Part shown: piece after piece, positions 23,901 through 38,900 of the stretch
How the letters are laid out: every line of letters begins with the position of its first letter
How positions within the stretch are numbered: the first letter of the stretch is position 1
Assembly: GCF_964355755.1 (NCBI RefSeq)
Contig: NC_092670.1
Coordinates: 9,425,201-9,489,200 of the forward strand
Source of the DNA: Antedon mediterranea
Lineage: Eukaryota > Echinodermata > Crinoidea > Comatulida > Antedonidae
Length of the DNA: 64,000 nucleotides
Direction: 5' to 3'
Position numbers and translations under genes: made by a program
The notes under the pieces: model-generated
What the model saw: only the letters and a program-made list of their open reading frames with translations
Database searches by the model: none
Told to the model about the DNA's origin: nothing

Positions 23901-26900
23901 AAGTTTTATCAGTATAAGGAAAAAATAGATAAACCTAATTTAGTTAAGTTAGTTTTTATATTATATTTTACTGATTATTAACCAATTACACACAGGATCT
24001 ATAATATTGAAAATTTTCTATCATTTTCATCCAAATATTTAAAAAAAGGTTATTTCATCATATGTTTAATTTGTTTGATTATATACACAAAAATGTAATA
24101 ATGTTTTTCTATATAATTTCCGTTAAACTTTTTTTAGTTTTCTTTTACTGATTGAGAGACCTAGTTTTTTGTTTTCTTTCATAATTTGCTCTCTTATAAC
24201 CAATATCCTAAAAACTTATTAGGCAGGTTGTTCACAACAGAATCGGACATTTATTTGCCGATAAGGAAACACGACTTGACAGTCAGATCATGTTGAAATA
24301 CGACAAACGCTTCAACAAAATACAATTTTAATCCACAATGGATGTAAAACAATTGCTTCTACGAGTGTGATTGGTCGGATATAAATAAAAAAACTGATTC
24401 CTTGCATCTGTTTGCCCGAAATGACGGGACACTTACTCACGTACATGTCCTAAAAATGAGTCTCAAACCATCGGTTGTGGTCCGCTGAATGATGGCCAAG
24501 TTTCACACACTGTACCGTTTTGGACATCCATTTTAATTTCCGTGGTGTAACTCATACCGGACGAACACGGTCGCAATTCTCTTCAGGGCAGGTGGTTATA
24601 TACTGTAAAAACCCTATTTCTGTTTCTTATTATCCCCGTGACCCGAAATCTTATATATAAAATGATCGGCCATATGAATGGAAATTGAATTTTTACATGG
24701 GCTAAATGACCTCCATTGGTTGGTCTGCTGTGGTTAAGGGGTTGGATGTCGTTCCGAATTTACCTAATAAAAATTTTGTAATAGTCATTTTCAAAAACAT
24801 GCCGAGATGTTAAATAACTACCTTAGTCACGTAGAATTAAGCTGCCAAGTTTTATTACATGTTTTCAACACCAACAAAATATAATAATTATGAATTAAAA
24901 TTTAATGGGTGTGATTTTAAATTGAAATATCATGCAGATTTATCACCGCAAATTTACCTTGTCACCATTTTCATTATGCGACGCACATTTCGGACTTTTA
25001 ACAAGTTCCCAACCTATTTTATATTTTTATGTTTTATTGTTCACTTAGTAGATGTTAAACGAGGTCAGGGTGAAGGATTAAACTGACTTTTTATATTTTA
25101 TATATTTTGTTTCAATACAATATTTTGTGAGTTTTTAAGTATTCCATAAAAAATATAATCAAATTTGAAAAAAAAAAAATTATTTGTGAAATTTATTTTA
25201 ATGATGTAATTTTGCTCGCAGCCCTTACCTGCTTGAAATACATATCACAATTAATAAAGACGCGCTCATGAGGATCTTGTAACTTATGAGTCTTGATGTA
25301 TTGCCAGAGGGCGCTGATGATCACGGCACGTGTTTGAGTATGAACACCTAGAAGACGAGCAAGTCGGGGATCCAGTTTATACTGTGGCGGCTGTAAGAAT
25401 CAAAATTAAAAATTATATTATTATTATGGTAATGGTAATCATGTATTCAAATAATTAAGGAGTGGAGTCGTTGCCTTCCAATTTCAAGGTTCAGGGTGTT
25501 CAATCCCGACCTAGTGACGAATGTACAACTTCACTGCCTAAAGCTTGGTTCCCACAAGACGCAACGCATGGACATAATGCAAAGTGATTTGACCAATCAC
25601 AAGCAATGGATTATTCGAACAGTAGCTTATCATTGGTCAACTCGTTTGTGTTGGATTGCATATTTAGTCGAAGCCAAGCTAAAAGCATCAAACCAAACTT
25701 AGTTTAAGAACGATTGGACTTGCTTGCTATTGGATGTGTATGAAATAAAAAAATATAAAAGCAAAAACTAGCCTTGCACAAACATCAAATTTTAAAAATG
25801 TTTACTAAATAATGAATGCCAAAAACTCCTAGAAGATGTATTGTACTGTTTTTGCTTAAAATTACAGCTATTTTTTTCAGGTAAATACATTTTTTTCAAT
25901 CCAATTTTTTGTCTAAGTGGATAACTGTTATTGTGACATTAAAATGGCATATTCAACAAAAATGTTTAACAATTATTTTTCCAGGGGGACAATACATCTT
26001 TAACAAAATAAAATGGTTATTATTTAAATTTACCACAATATTTTCTGATAATAAATAAAAAATTAAAACAGCATTTGTTAAAATATCCTGACACAAAATA
26101 TAATGCTGCCTGACAGAGGTTAATGGCCATAACACATTACCGCAATAATAATACATAATTTATGTAGTCTGCGTAATCACCAACGAAACCCAGGCTTTAA
26201 TTTTCTCGCACTTTTTGAAGGGCATGGCCAGATGACTGACCCTAGCTGTGCGAAGAGACCGCTTTGGAAAGTAGTTCGAGTTGGCCAACAGCTGACGGTT
26301 GTTTCTATAACAGTAACTCCTAATGAGTGACTGGTACGAGAGTAGTGTCTTTTAGCAGTGGCCGAGTTTTAGAGAATAGACATTAAATTACGTTTTTGGA
26401 TAATGTACAAACGATTTTATATAATGTATATTATTATAAACGGACTATGAATAAATACTGATTTTGACTTCAATAATTTGTTACTAAAAACCCAGATTTG
26501 GAATAAAATTAGAAATAAAATAAACACTTTACTTTTTAAAACATGATTTGACCCTAAAATTTAATATAAAAGAATTTTCAATACAAGTTTTATTATTATA
26601 AATTAGTATCTTCTGAAAAATAATTTTAAAAAATGTTTTCGTTGAATATGCCATTTTACTGTCACATAATACTAGTTATTCACTTTGACCAACTGAAACA
26701 AAATAGTTTACCTTATAAAACCACAAAAATAGTTTTAAAACAGTTAACCGGAAGCCTATTATTATCATGAAGACAATTAATGGTAAAATATAATGTCTTT
26801 CTGACTGTCGGACTTTTTTATAAGCAAAAATTTTAATATTATGCTTAATATATTAAAAGAAATAATAAATCGCATATCTAGGTAACAAAAATCAGCTTTG

Positions 26901-29900
26901 AGAAATTGACCCTTCAACCTAACCGGAACTTTTCATCTGCCATTCGCATGAAGAGCAATAAATAAACTTCAAAGACTTGCCGACATTATTATATTTTAAT
27001 GATCTGAGATTGAGGCTCCTAAATATAAAGATGACCGGAACGAACGTAAAAATTTTGCATCTTGAAAGCTAATAAAAAACAATCAGCATTCCCAATAAAC
27101 CTATCACTTTTACAACAATTATTATTGATAATTTGTCTATTTTTGTAAACATTAAATATTGCAATTCTGTCTGCTGCCCTCACAACCTCAAAACTATGAC
27201 TAACTTTTATTTTACTGTTCAAATTCATTATCATGAAATTGTTTAAATTAAACATATTCAATTAATCAAATGTAAAAGGATGGTATAAAAAAAAATAATT
27301 TTAGATTTGTCTAATTCTAAATTCCATACAGGTATGTGTTTAGCCAACCCACATACAGATAACCACAAGAGTTTAATTTTGTATAATATTATTTATAAAT
27401 CATACCAATATTAAACAAAGTGTTTCTACCAATAAAATTTAATAATTTAAAAAAATAATAATTATAATATATTACAACAATAATATGGTTACAGACACAA
27501 CACCTGTTATAACAAGCTAACAAATAAACATAATATTTTGTCCCATTTAAAAGTCATTTCAACCAAATTTTACAAGTATCTTGACCTTGAATCATGCAAA
27601 ATTATTTTTTATATAAATCAGCAGCATGAATTTTTTTTATTATAATGGCTTTGCTTTTATTACCTTGACTCTCAATGAGCCTATAAATGTTACCTTCGAA
27701 ATGTCAAGAGCATTATTATTATTATATTATTTAGCACCAAAAAGAGATTTGAAAAAGTGCAATGAATTTTAACTTTCGACATACATTTTGTTGACAATGA
27801 ATAAAACTAGTTCTACACAGATAAGTTGAAGATTAGTTAGTAGTCTCTGTTGTGCGTGTATACACAACCTAAATACAAAACGTGCCAAAATCCTTGACCA
27901 ACTCAGGTTTTTATCTGTCTACACACCAGGCTTCAAACCTCAAAATCTGAACATATACTAGGAAACGATTTCTTATTTTTCAAATAAAAAAAAAATATTT
28001 TTACTTGTTTATTAGTGTTTTCAAGTTGTCTAGTTTCAATTGTAATCCCATGGGGCTTATGTACAAAATTTGCTGAAGATTAGGGAGGGAGATTATATAC
28101 ACATATTGTAGTAAAAAATAAATTTAGCAAAGTTTTGCATATTTCTCTTTCCTTCTAAATTATGGGGTGATATACTCGAGAACTCTTTGATTTGTAAAAA
28201 GAATAAAGAAAAAATAATAAATTTGTGATATATCAATTTGTGATATATCAATTTGGTCTATTATAAATTCTTTATGACTTTAATTTAAAATATTTTTAAA
28301 AAGGAAAATGAAACATGAAAAATGATGTGAACCAAAATTTAACTACATACCTCAAAGAGTGTTAAGCGAGTTATTATCATCCAAATAATGAGTGCATGAC
28401 ACACACAAGGGAATATGTTAAATATACTTTATGCAGTTAGAAGAAAGAGTGTGGCAGAGAAGAAATAGTATGGGAGGGAGAAGAAAGAGTGTGGCAGGGA
28501 GAAGAAAGAGTATGTGAGGGAGAAGAAAGAGTGTGCAAGGGAGAAGAAAAAGTGTGGCAGAGAAGAAAGAGTGTGCGAGGGAGAAAAAAGAGTATGTGAG
28601 GGAGAAGAAAGAGTGTGGCAGAGAAGAAAGAGTGTGCGAGGGAGAAGGAAGAATGTGGCAGAGAAGAAGAGAAGAAAGAGTGTGGTAGAGAAGAAATAGT
28701 ATGGGAGGGAGAAGAAAGAGTGTTCGAGGGAGAAGAAAGAGTGTGGCAGAGGGAGAAGAAAGAGTGTGGCAGAGAAGAAATAGTATGTAAAGGAAGAACA
28801 AAGAGTGTACAAGGAAGAAGAAAGAGATAGTATGTGAGGGAGAAGAAAGAGTGTGGCAGAGAAGAAATAGTATGTAAAGGAAGAACAAAGAGTGTGCGAG
28901 GGAGAAGAAAGAGATAGTATGTGAGGGAGAAGAAAGAGTGTGGCAGAGAAGAAATAGTATGTAAAGGAAGAACAAAGAGTGTGCGAGGGAGAAGAAAGAG
29001 ATAGTATGTGAGGGAGAAGAAAGAGTGTGGCTGAGAAGAAATAGTATGTAAAGGAAGAACAAAGAGTGTGCGAGGGAGAAGAAAGAAATAGTATGTGAGG
29101 GAGAAGAAAGTTTGGCAGAGAAGAAAGAGTGTGGCAGAGAAGAAATAGTGTGTAAGGGATAAGAAAGAGTGTGGCAGAGAAGAAAGAGTGTGGCAGAGAA
29201 TAAATAGTATGTGAGGAAGAAGGAAGAGTGTGGCAGAGAAGAAAGAGTGTGGCAGGGAAGAAATAGTATGTGAGGGAGAAGAAAGAGTCTGTCAGAGAAG
29301 AAAAAGTGTCTGAGTGAGAAGAAAGAGTGTGGCAGAGAAGAGTGTGGCTGAGAAGAAATAGTATGTGAGGGAGAAGAGTGTGGCAGAGAAGAAAGAGTTT
29401 GTGAAGGAGAAGAGTTTGGCAGAGAAGAAATAGTATGGTGTGTGAGGGTGAAGAAAGAGTGTGTGAGGGAGAAGAGTTTGGCAGAGAAGAAATAGTTTGG
29501 TGTGTGAGGGTGAAGAAAAGTGTGTGAGGAAGAAGAAATAGTATGATGTGTGAGGGTGAAGAAAGAGTGTGTGAGGAAGAAGAAATAGTATGGAGAATTG
29601 TGGAGAAGTAGTAGTTACCAGGAAGATCAAAGAGTACCAATAGAGAATTAATTTGAGATTGACAATTCTAGAAGACCATTCAGAAACAGTCTGATAAAAA
29701 AACAAACAAATATGCATATATATATAGAAAAATATAAATATTATACAACAAGCACATTGAATAAACTTTGCTCGTTTCTTCTGGAAATTTGTCTTCTACT
29801 TGTTATTAGTAGAACCATGGAGGGTATGGTGTATCTTTTAATCATAATTTTAAGTGGGGAAAATGTAATTTCAAAATTTTAAGTGTGGGGAAATTTAGAA

Positions 29901-32900
29901 TACTTTGACTTTTAATTAAAGTACAGTAACCTGGCTTAACCTTGAGTCATGTGATCCTAGTTGGAGCGTGAAGCTAAAGTGTTAATATACTTTTTCGGAC
30001 AATGGTAACAGGAGGTCATGATCCCAGCAGTGGTCGTTGCCTGATTACTCCTGCGGACAATTCCCTGAATGCTGCGCAGTCATTCGTTTTAGTTTTTCAA
30101 ACAATTTATCCAAATTCGTAGCTAAGTATTTCCTGGTTGTTGTTCTCACTCACCTTAATGAGGGTGGTGTGCATCACAAATGCATGAATGAACAAATCAA
30201 TTCTATCGCAACAAAAGCATTTTCTTAAACTTTTTATCGTAATCAAGGTCATCGGCAGAAAAACTTAATTAACAATTTCTTCACATTCTGTACTACAATA
30301 AACTTTTAAAAATTACGAATAAGAGACATCGCGAAGGGATGTCTGTGGGTGTAAAAATAACACCAAACTAAAAGTAAAATAATATATAATAATTAATGTT
30401 TATGATTAGGATGGGGAGCATATTTTTATAAGTTGAAAGATTGGCTAAGTTGACTTGAAAAAAAACCATTTTCCCTATTCCATATTCCTTTACTATTAAT
30501 AATAATAAATGAAAACTTATATAGCGCCGGTATTCTCCACCCATGTGGCGCTCATGGCGCTTTGTGCATTAACAACGTGCGAGAACATCAGCGAATAGCG
30601 ACGTCTTTAGGTTGGTCTTGAAACTGTTTAGACTAGTTGAGCATTTAACTGTTGCTGGTAAGCTGTTCCATACACTTGCGGCCGCAACGTAAAAAGATCT
30701 CTGACCCCACTGATTTTTCGCTCTACGCTCTTGAAGAAGGTTTTGTGACAATGATCGTAGGCCTCTGCGGGATGATTCGTAACGATCCACAAGGTCAGAT
30801 AAATAAGCAGGAGCACTGTCATTTAGGATCTTGAATACAAACAACGCAAGTTTGTACTTAATACGTTGTTGAACAGGCAACCAGTGCAAATCCATCAGGA
30901 CAGGAGTTATGTGAGCGTTTGATTTTGTATAAGTTACAATTCTAGCTGCCATATTTTGCAAGCGCTGCAAATGTTGTATTTGAGATTTTGGTATGCCAAA
31001 CAACAAGGCATTACCAATGTCAATTTTAGAAGTGACAAATGAGTGTACAATCAATTCAGCTGTTTTCTTGTTAAGATTACTGCGAATACGACCAAGGTTC
31101 CTAATCGATATGCATGCTGCTTTGGATACAGTTGTTATTTGTGCTTCCATAGTGAGATTACTATCCAGCATGATTCCCAGATTCCGGACCACCGATGAGG
31201 GAGCGATGTTAGAGTTTCCGATTCTGATATGTGTGATGTTGATTTTGGAGATGTTACATTTAGACCCGACGATAATAAACTCTGTCTTTCCATCATTCAA
31301 CTTTAGGTAATTTGTTGTCATCCAATTGCGAACATCTTCTATACAGGCTTCCATCTTACTGATTGCTGCAGCAACATCCCTTTGCACTGGATTTACTGAC
31401 ACATAAATCTGTGTATCATCTGCATAGAAATGGAAATGTAGACTGTGTTTGCGAATAATGTCACCAAGGGGAAGCGTATAAATGGAAAACTGGCCAGGCC
31501 CAATTACTGACCCCTGTGGTACACCATATTCCAGGCAAGCTTCATCTGAGAATGCATCATTGATACAGACTAGCTGACGTCTTCATGTAAGATATGACTG
31601 GAACCAGTTAAGAGCAACACCATTTATGCCAATGCGATTTCTCAGACGGGTTATCAGTCTTTGGTGATCAACTGTATCAAACGCTGCTGACAAATCCAAC
31701 AACACCAATAGCGTTATTTTCCCATCATTCATTCCTTGTAACAAATCATTCTGTACCTTTAAAAGGGAACTCTCCGTGCTATGACATGCACGATATGCCG
31801 ACTGGTAATTCTCATTTAAATTATGCTTTTGAAGATATGGAGTAATGCGTGATGTCACTACACGCTCCAGAGTCTTTCCAAAATGGTACAAATTATTGTA
31901 CCATTTGAAAGTAAATTTTATTCAATTAATTTGCAGATTCCATCTAAAACCCATTTTGACTAATTTTGGCATTAAATTGCAGTTTTTTCAGGTAAATAAT
32001 TGTTTTTCCCAATCCAATTTTTGGAAAAAAAAACTTTTATTATGTGACGTTTAAAATGGCATATTTAACAAAAACATAAAAAAAAAAAATTTCATGGGGA
32101 CAATATATCTTTAAATAACATAAACATATATGAGGATGTTATTTTGGAGAGAAATCAAAAGAGTACATTATGTCCTGACCTAGTTCACAATTTAAGATTG
32201 GCATATAGTGTGAGGGTTGTAAGTGTGGCATCACAAATAGTCACTTGGCAACTGTTAGATATAGGAGGGAGATAATTCTAATTTTATCCTGTGATACACA
32301 TTTACCATTGTCTATTATAACCCCTAGAGAAAACGTCAATAATCTCCCCCCTATTCAAAAACCACTTAATACTTGTTCTGTCATTTAAAGTTGATTTCAA
32401 TTGCGTCAGCGATCATTGAAAAAATTGTTGCAAGCCAAGATTATTTGAGAAAACACACAGGATAAGGTTTATCCATTTAAAAAACTAGAACATACCAATT
32501 TAGGAAAATCAGTGAATTTGTACATTCTCTGTCAGTGAGTCAAAATAGTGATCTGATGAAATAAAAAAATAAAAAATCGAAACGGAATCATTTTGCTTGT
32601 CATACAATCTACTTTGTCTTATGCAATACTTCCGAAACTTGTAGCTTTTACCACACAGTTCCTCAACAAATGATCAAGAATTGTAAGCATGGCGCCAAAA
32701 TAATTCCCCCGGCGGAGACGTTATACAGTGTACAAATCAAAATTAATCAGAAGAAGGCGGTATATTGATGAAATGGTGTGACCGCAATACCAGTCGTCTG
32801 ACCTCATTCAACAAGATAACTATCGTTATTGGTGTACATCACATTAAGTGGTTAAACAGAAACGAAGGGAAGAAATGCGCCGATTTAACGACACGTTTCC

Positions 32901-35900
32901 TGTGATTACATTAACTTAACGAACACTTAACGAAAACATGGTTACAATTAATGAATATTATGTAAGGTATTTTAAAAAAAACTTTGATGTCGGTGTAGCA
33001 GGTGCGATTTCAACAACTCACTCACTCTAAAAGAACCAGTGTAATGAGGTGTAAAGCAGCACTATATACTGTTATTTATTCACGTTTATTGTTTGGGACG
33101 GTTTTTTGGGGGTTGTTTACTTGAGGTAGGCTTTTATTCGAGGGACGCATTATTTTTTTTAATGTAATATGGTAACATAACATAATAATAAAATAATTTC
33201 ACAATTAATATCAAGATGTGACAGTAAAAATTCAATCAAATCAAAAAAAGTTCTACTTTCTACTCTACAGAGGGCGTCATATTTTAATTTGACAGGGGAG
33301 AGGAGAGAGCCGGCCGGGGGTGGGGGGGGGGGGGCGGAACCCTGTGGTGGCGCGTACTAGTGCAGATATATATTGAAAACACAGATTGCATCTCTACCAC
33401 TCCTTCGCCCTAAAATTAAAAAGCAAAATTTACATGATTAAGTAGCTTTTTAACATTGTTAATTATAATATAACGTAAACTAATATGATGAAAATAATCA
33501 CTTCATTATTCTGATTAAAATTTTTTATGTAAAATTACAAATACCATAAATTTTACTATGGTAATAAATTTACTATAGTATTCCACCTTATTAACAAATT
33601 TCCGTTTCACATTTATTTCCTAATTCCATATCATACGCTCCTAAAATTACACCGATTATTAATTATAAACAACAAATAATCGTGTTGTAAAAAGACATTA
33701 AAACCACGGGGGCAGCCTTCACCCATCAATTAGGTTGAACTGTAACCTCAATTGACAAGGGCTGTAATTGTACTGTTATGGGTAATTAAAGGTACACACA
33801 CTGAGATCTGTTGCAGGATATGTTATGTTTAGCCAGTCCATTTCCATCTCTTCCTCCAATCATCTCATTATAATGCTTATTTTGTCTAATCATGCATAGT
33901 GATCATACATAGAGATCATACATAGTGATCATGCATAGTGATTATGTATAAGTAATCATATATAGTGATAAATATAATAATCATGTATAGTTATCATGTA
34001 TAGTGGTCATACATAGTGATCATTCATCAGATTGAGGAGACACACCCAGAGAAGATTTCCAATACAAATAATCTGAATTTAATTTGTTACATTTGGCTTT
34101 ATGAAAGCTCACATAGTACTCTCACAGACACTACTCCCTTCTCACTCGGGAAGAATTTTGAAATTCTTCCCGACTATATGCAATTATATTTAGAAATCAA
34201 ACCTATCTGGGGTGGTCGGGATGTAGCTAGGGGTGGCTGTCAACAAGTATGGGTGTTGTGTGGATTACAGATATCCTATTGTTGTGTGGTGTGTGTGGAT
34301 GGTGTATTGAAATTAGGCTGGATAGAAGGCATTCAAATATTTAAGCTGTAGGCTGGGTGGACAGCCTTAAAATAACCGTTATGCTAGATGGAAAGTCTTG
34401 AAATAAGCTAGGATGGGTGGAAGGTTTTAAAATAAGCTCGGCTAGGTAGAAGGTTTTTAAATAAGCTGGGCTAGGTAAAAGGTTTTAAAATAAGCTGGGC
34501 TAGAAGGAAGGTCGTAAACCTCCAGCTTTAGGCTTTTAAAGGTGGATATTCAAACCTAGCAAAATTACATGCATGGGCGAGTTGACAGTACTTAACTACT
34601 TATGATCCTATTGATGAAAGAACATTCCAGAGTATACATTTTAATATTTGTATAATTTTATAAAAAAATAGGGGCACACTAAAATGTTTCGTTTTAGTTA
34701 TAGTCTTGTTTGATTGATGGTAAACTGCGATCTTTTTTCTGGGGCAAAATTCTGACAATAAATCAGGTAAAATGTTGATTTATGAATTCAAAATTTAGGA
34801 ATAAGATTGAGCCTGTTTTTGATGCGAGTAAATAAACTGATTAAATAATGTGTGAATAAATTACTAGATTTTTTATTGGCAGCAGAAATGGGACAAAATA
34901 CAAATCAACACATAAATAAAAACAAGAGCAGATCTCGTATGATGATATGACCTGAAATTTGTGAGCGCTAAATATGCTGTATTTATGATGTTAAGATAAC
35001 TAAAAGCGTGATTTTTTTTTAATTGATCATGTAACTATATTGTGCATACAAAACATCCAAAGGAAAATGTTCTGTGGACTTAGGTAAAGTCTATCTATAG
35101 TTTGGTTGAAAAAGTAATTTTGAAGTAATCTTGCTAATAGACAAACCGACAAATAAACCTTGTTAATGTTAAAAACACATAACTGGTATTGGAGTGTTAT
35201 TTAACTGATGATGCTGGGACTACAATTGTCTTGACCAAACTTTTTCTATTGGTTATTTGGGAGAACCAATTTGCAGAAATTTTCAATAATTTCCATGGAA
35301 TAATTTCCTAGGAATAATTCAAATAGAATCAATCACAGGGAATAATTCATATAGAATAATTCCCATGGAATGTTCTCATAGACTAATTCCCATAGCATTA
35401 TTACCATGGAATAATTCAAATGGTATAATTCTAAAGGAAAAATTCTCAAGGAATGATTCCCAAAAAATAATTCCCATGGACTAATTCCCAATGAATAATT
35501 CCCATGGAATAATTCCCAAGGAATAATTCCCAATGAATAATTCACATGGAATAATTCTCAAGGAATAATTCCCAATGAATAATTCCCATGGACTAATTCC
35601 CAGGGAATAATCCCAAGGAATAATTCCCAATGAATAATTCACATGGACTAATTCCCATGGAATAATTCCCATGGAATAATTCCCAATGAATAATTCACAT
35701 GGACTAATTCCCAGGGAATAATTCCCAACGAATAATTCACAAGGAATAATTCCCAGGGAATAATTCCCAAGGAATAATTCCCAAGGAATAATTCCCAAGG
35801 AATAATTCACATGGAATAATGTCCATGCTAAATGTTTATACATTTTTTTACCTGGTGATCAAGCAGCAGCAGTAATGTACACTTTACATTCTGGTCTCCT

Positions 35901-38900
35901 GGTCTTTTCACTTGAAATCCATCTGTCTCAGTAGTGGTCTGGGTTCGATGCCACTAAAGAAGAAAAAACAGAAATTGTAAAGTGATGCTGAAAAGATGCT
36001 ACACAGACTACAATAGACATCTCATGGCAGCAAAGAGGCAGTAATGAAATATTATATGGCTATTTGGATATTTGGCTATTTGGCCATACCAAAGAATCCT
36101 CTGAAACGAAGAATGTAAATTGCAGGGCATTGTTTTCATAGCAAAGAGGCAGCAAAGAGGCAGTAATGAAATATTATATGGCTATTTGGCTATACCAAAG
36201 AATCCTCTGAAACGAAGAATGTAAATTGCAGGGCATTGTTTTCATAGCAAAGAAGAAGTAGTCAGATGTTCCACTATGACAACCCAAACATGGGCTAGCA
36301 AAACCAGGAAAGACCAACACTAAAATGTCTTGATACATTGGAGACGGACACCAGCATTCTAAAGAAGACTTTGCTGGGGCAATGGCAGACAGAAGGCTAA
36401 ACGAACACCCAACACACAAATATTTTTGGATTTAGAAAAGACACTGACAAAGAGATAATCTATTGTTTCTCAAAGGATCTATGAGTGTCACTTAAAACTG
36501 TTCCAGAGCCATCAATGTCAAAATAAAGATAGAGAAATAACAAAAGTAGTTCTAAATATCCTCCAAAAATGCAATTTCTGAAACCGATACGATGCTAAAT
36601 TTAACATTTTAAGATTAAATTGATGGCAAAACCATGAAATAGAGCAATAAAAATAGGTCTATTAAATATTTTCGAAAAACGTTCCTAAAAAGGATTATAT
36701 AATGGTAAAAATAATATAAAAAAACAAGTTGATTGATTTAAAAATTATCTTCTAGTGTTAGCTGGGCCTTGAACCTATCGGTCAACCAGATAACCATACT
36801 AACCACCTGTACCATACCTTAGTAGTACAAACTACAACAAACATTTGGAATTATATGGGCCTAGAAACATCCTATCAAAAAAAAAATCAATCTTGAACTT
36901 CTTACACCAAGCACCTGTTGAGGATGTAATGGTATATAACCTTGAGAAATGAGAATGTCAAGAATTTTGATAATTTGTTTTCATATTCAATTCAACAATT
37001 AAGAAAATATATAAATCACATTCTTGTCAATAAAAATATCAAGTATAATTTAATGATATGATAGAAGATGGGAGGCTGATTCATTGTTGTAGTGTATGTT
37101 TGATACATTAAAGCGGAAATTGTTATTTGACAATGTGATATTTTATTTAGCCCATGCATTTTTTGAATGTTTTCATTAAGAATATGAGATGTGATTTACA
37201 ACAGGAACATTTCCCAGGTACTGTAATCTAAGATTACCGAATATTGGAAAAAAAAAATGACAGTGTACTATCATATTATGATAAACCACTATTAATTTTG
37301 TTATCTTATGTGAATAACTAGAATAGTTAACAATTTGTGCTTGATTCAATAACCCATGGACACACTAAACCTATAGTAAGGTACTTATAAAGCTGTCTGC
37401 TAAACTATTAAGCTAGTGTGAAAAATAAGGTAGTGATGTGACATCATTGTGTCCATATGGGCACATCATACATCTTTCTGTCAAACTAGTTTGATAGTGT
37501 AGACAGAGCATTAGAGAGAGATTTTGGAAATTGTCCATACACATTTTTGCTATTGCACGCATTCAAATTGTAGGAGGAAGTTTTGTACCTTGAACTTTCT
37601 CCGGGAAGGAACGCCCTAAACTGGGTATCTTCCTAGTTCTCAAATATAGGTTGCTAAAGTCATCTGCCTGTTCACACACATTTATGATCTTTAGAGTATT
37701 TAATGAATTTGCTTATATTATCCTTGGTAATTTGCCTTTAAAAAACCTCAAAAATAAGTTAAATACTAAGAGATGAATGGTTATCAGAGGAACTGTGTAA
37801 GCATTCCTTAATCTGGTCAACTGATCCTTTGTTTGGTTTTTGCAAGTTGGTGGTACAAGGTTCACAATCAATATTATTGAACATCCTTAATTGCTACAGA
37901 AATTAGTCCAATTATGGACGACTGGAAATGAAGACAAATAAACTACTGAAAAATATGATTTAGCCTAAAATTATTAGAAACCTGGTAAACCACAAATTAT
38001 GGATCCACCCACACCTGCTTCCGGGTTAATTTACTATGGAAGTTTTTCATCAAACCTACTGAAATTAATTTTATTTAAAGGGAAGGTCAAACATGACTTC
38101 TTTTGCCACTCAGGCTATTACTTACAAATAATATAATCTATTATAAACAACATTGACTATATTTAATAATCAGGTTTACAAGAAATTCGATGTTTATTAC
38201 GACTACCTACACGAATTGAAAATCGCCATGTTGAGCGGGCTGTGACGTATGATACGTCCTTTGAAATCTACGCTTGGATGATCACCGTATAAGTAAATAC
38301 AGTTTTTAAAATAAATCGACCCATTTAAATGTTATTGAACGTTTGTTAAAGGCGGTTTTTAAAATATTTTTTGATGGAAATAAACTAAAATAGCACTAAA
38401 ATATGTAATACCAAAATAAAAAAATCATTTTTTCAACCGGAGACGCAGTAATTTGGGTGGAAATCGAGACATATTTCGTCGGAATGAACGAATTTCGCTG
38501 ATAGCTAAACAACCAACTACGCATGCGTTATGACCTATCTGCATGTTTTGTAACTCTCTCTGGCATGGTGTACTACTGCTGTGAGCGTGTGTTGGGTACA
38601 TGAGTCTTAATTTTGGTGTGTGTACTGCTGTCGATTGTCGTTTTTTATCAACTTTTCTTGCCAGAAAGAAAGTATGGAATCCCTTTGCGACAGTTATGGT
38701 TACGGGTGTGAGCTTGAATATATACAGAGAGCGAATTAGTTGCTCGTAGCTTAAATAGAGACAGGTTAAACGAAATGGATAAAAATTCGCGTGTAAACCA
38801 GTCGGTTGATAAATGGTGTACATGCGGCCTGTGTGTAAGAATGTCCGTTGATGTTGAATGTATTTGCTGTAAAGAATTAGAGACTGGAAAACATGTAACC

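Noticed and set aside
28429-29640. 403-codon open frame (and a 214-codon one in another register)
   Set aside because: Pure translation of the polypurine minisatellite; two registers are open, composition is Ser/Leu/Phe/His repeats, and there is no start, splice or family support.
35333-35843. Minus-strand frames encoding repeated [10 protein letters not shown] peptides
   Set aside because: Product of a 15-bp repeat whose length is a multiple of three; the frame runs into the SMARCD splice donor region but not in the coding phase of an exon.
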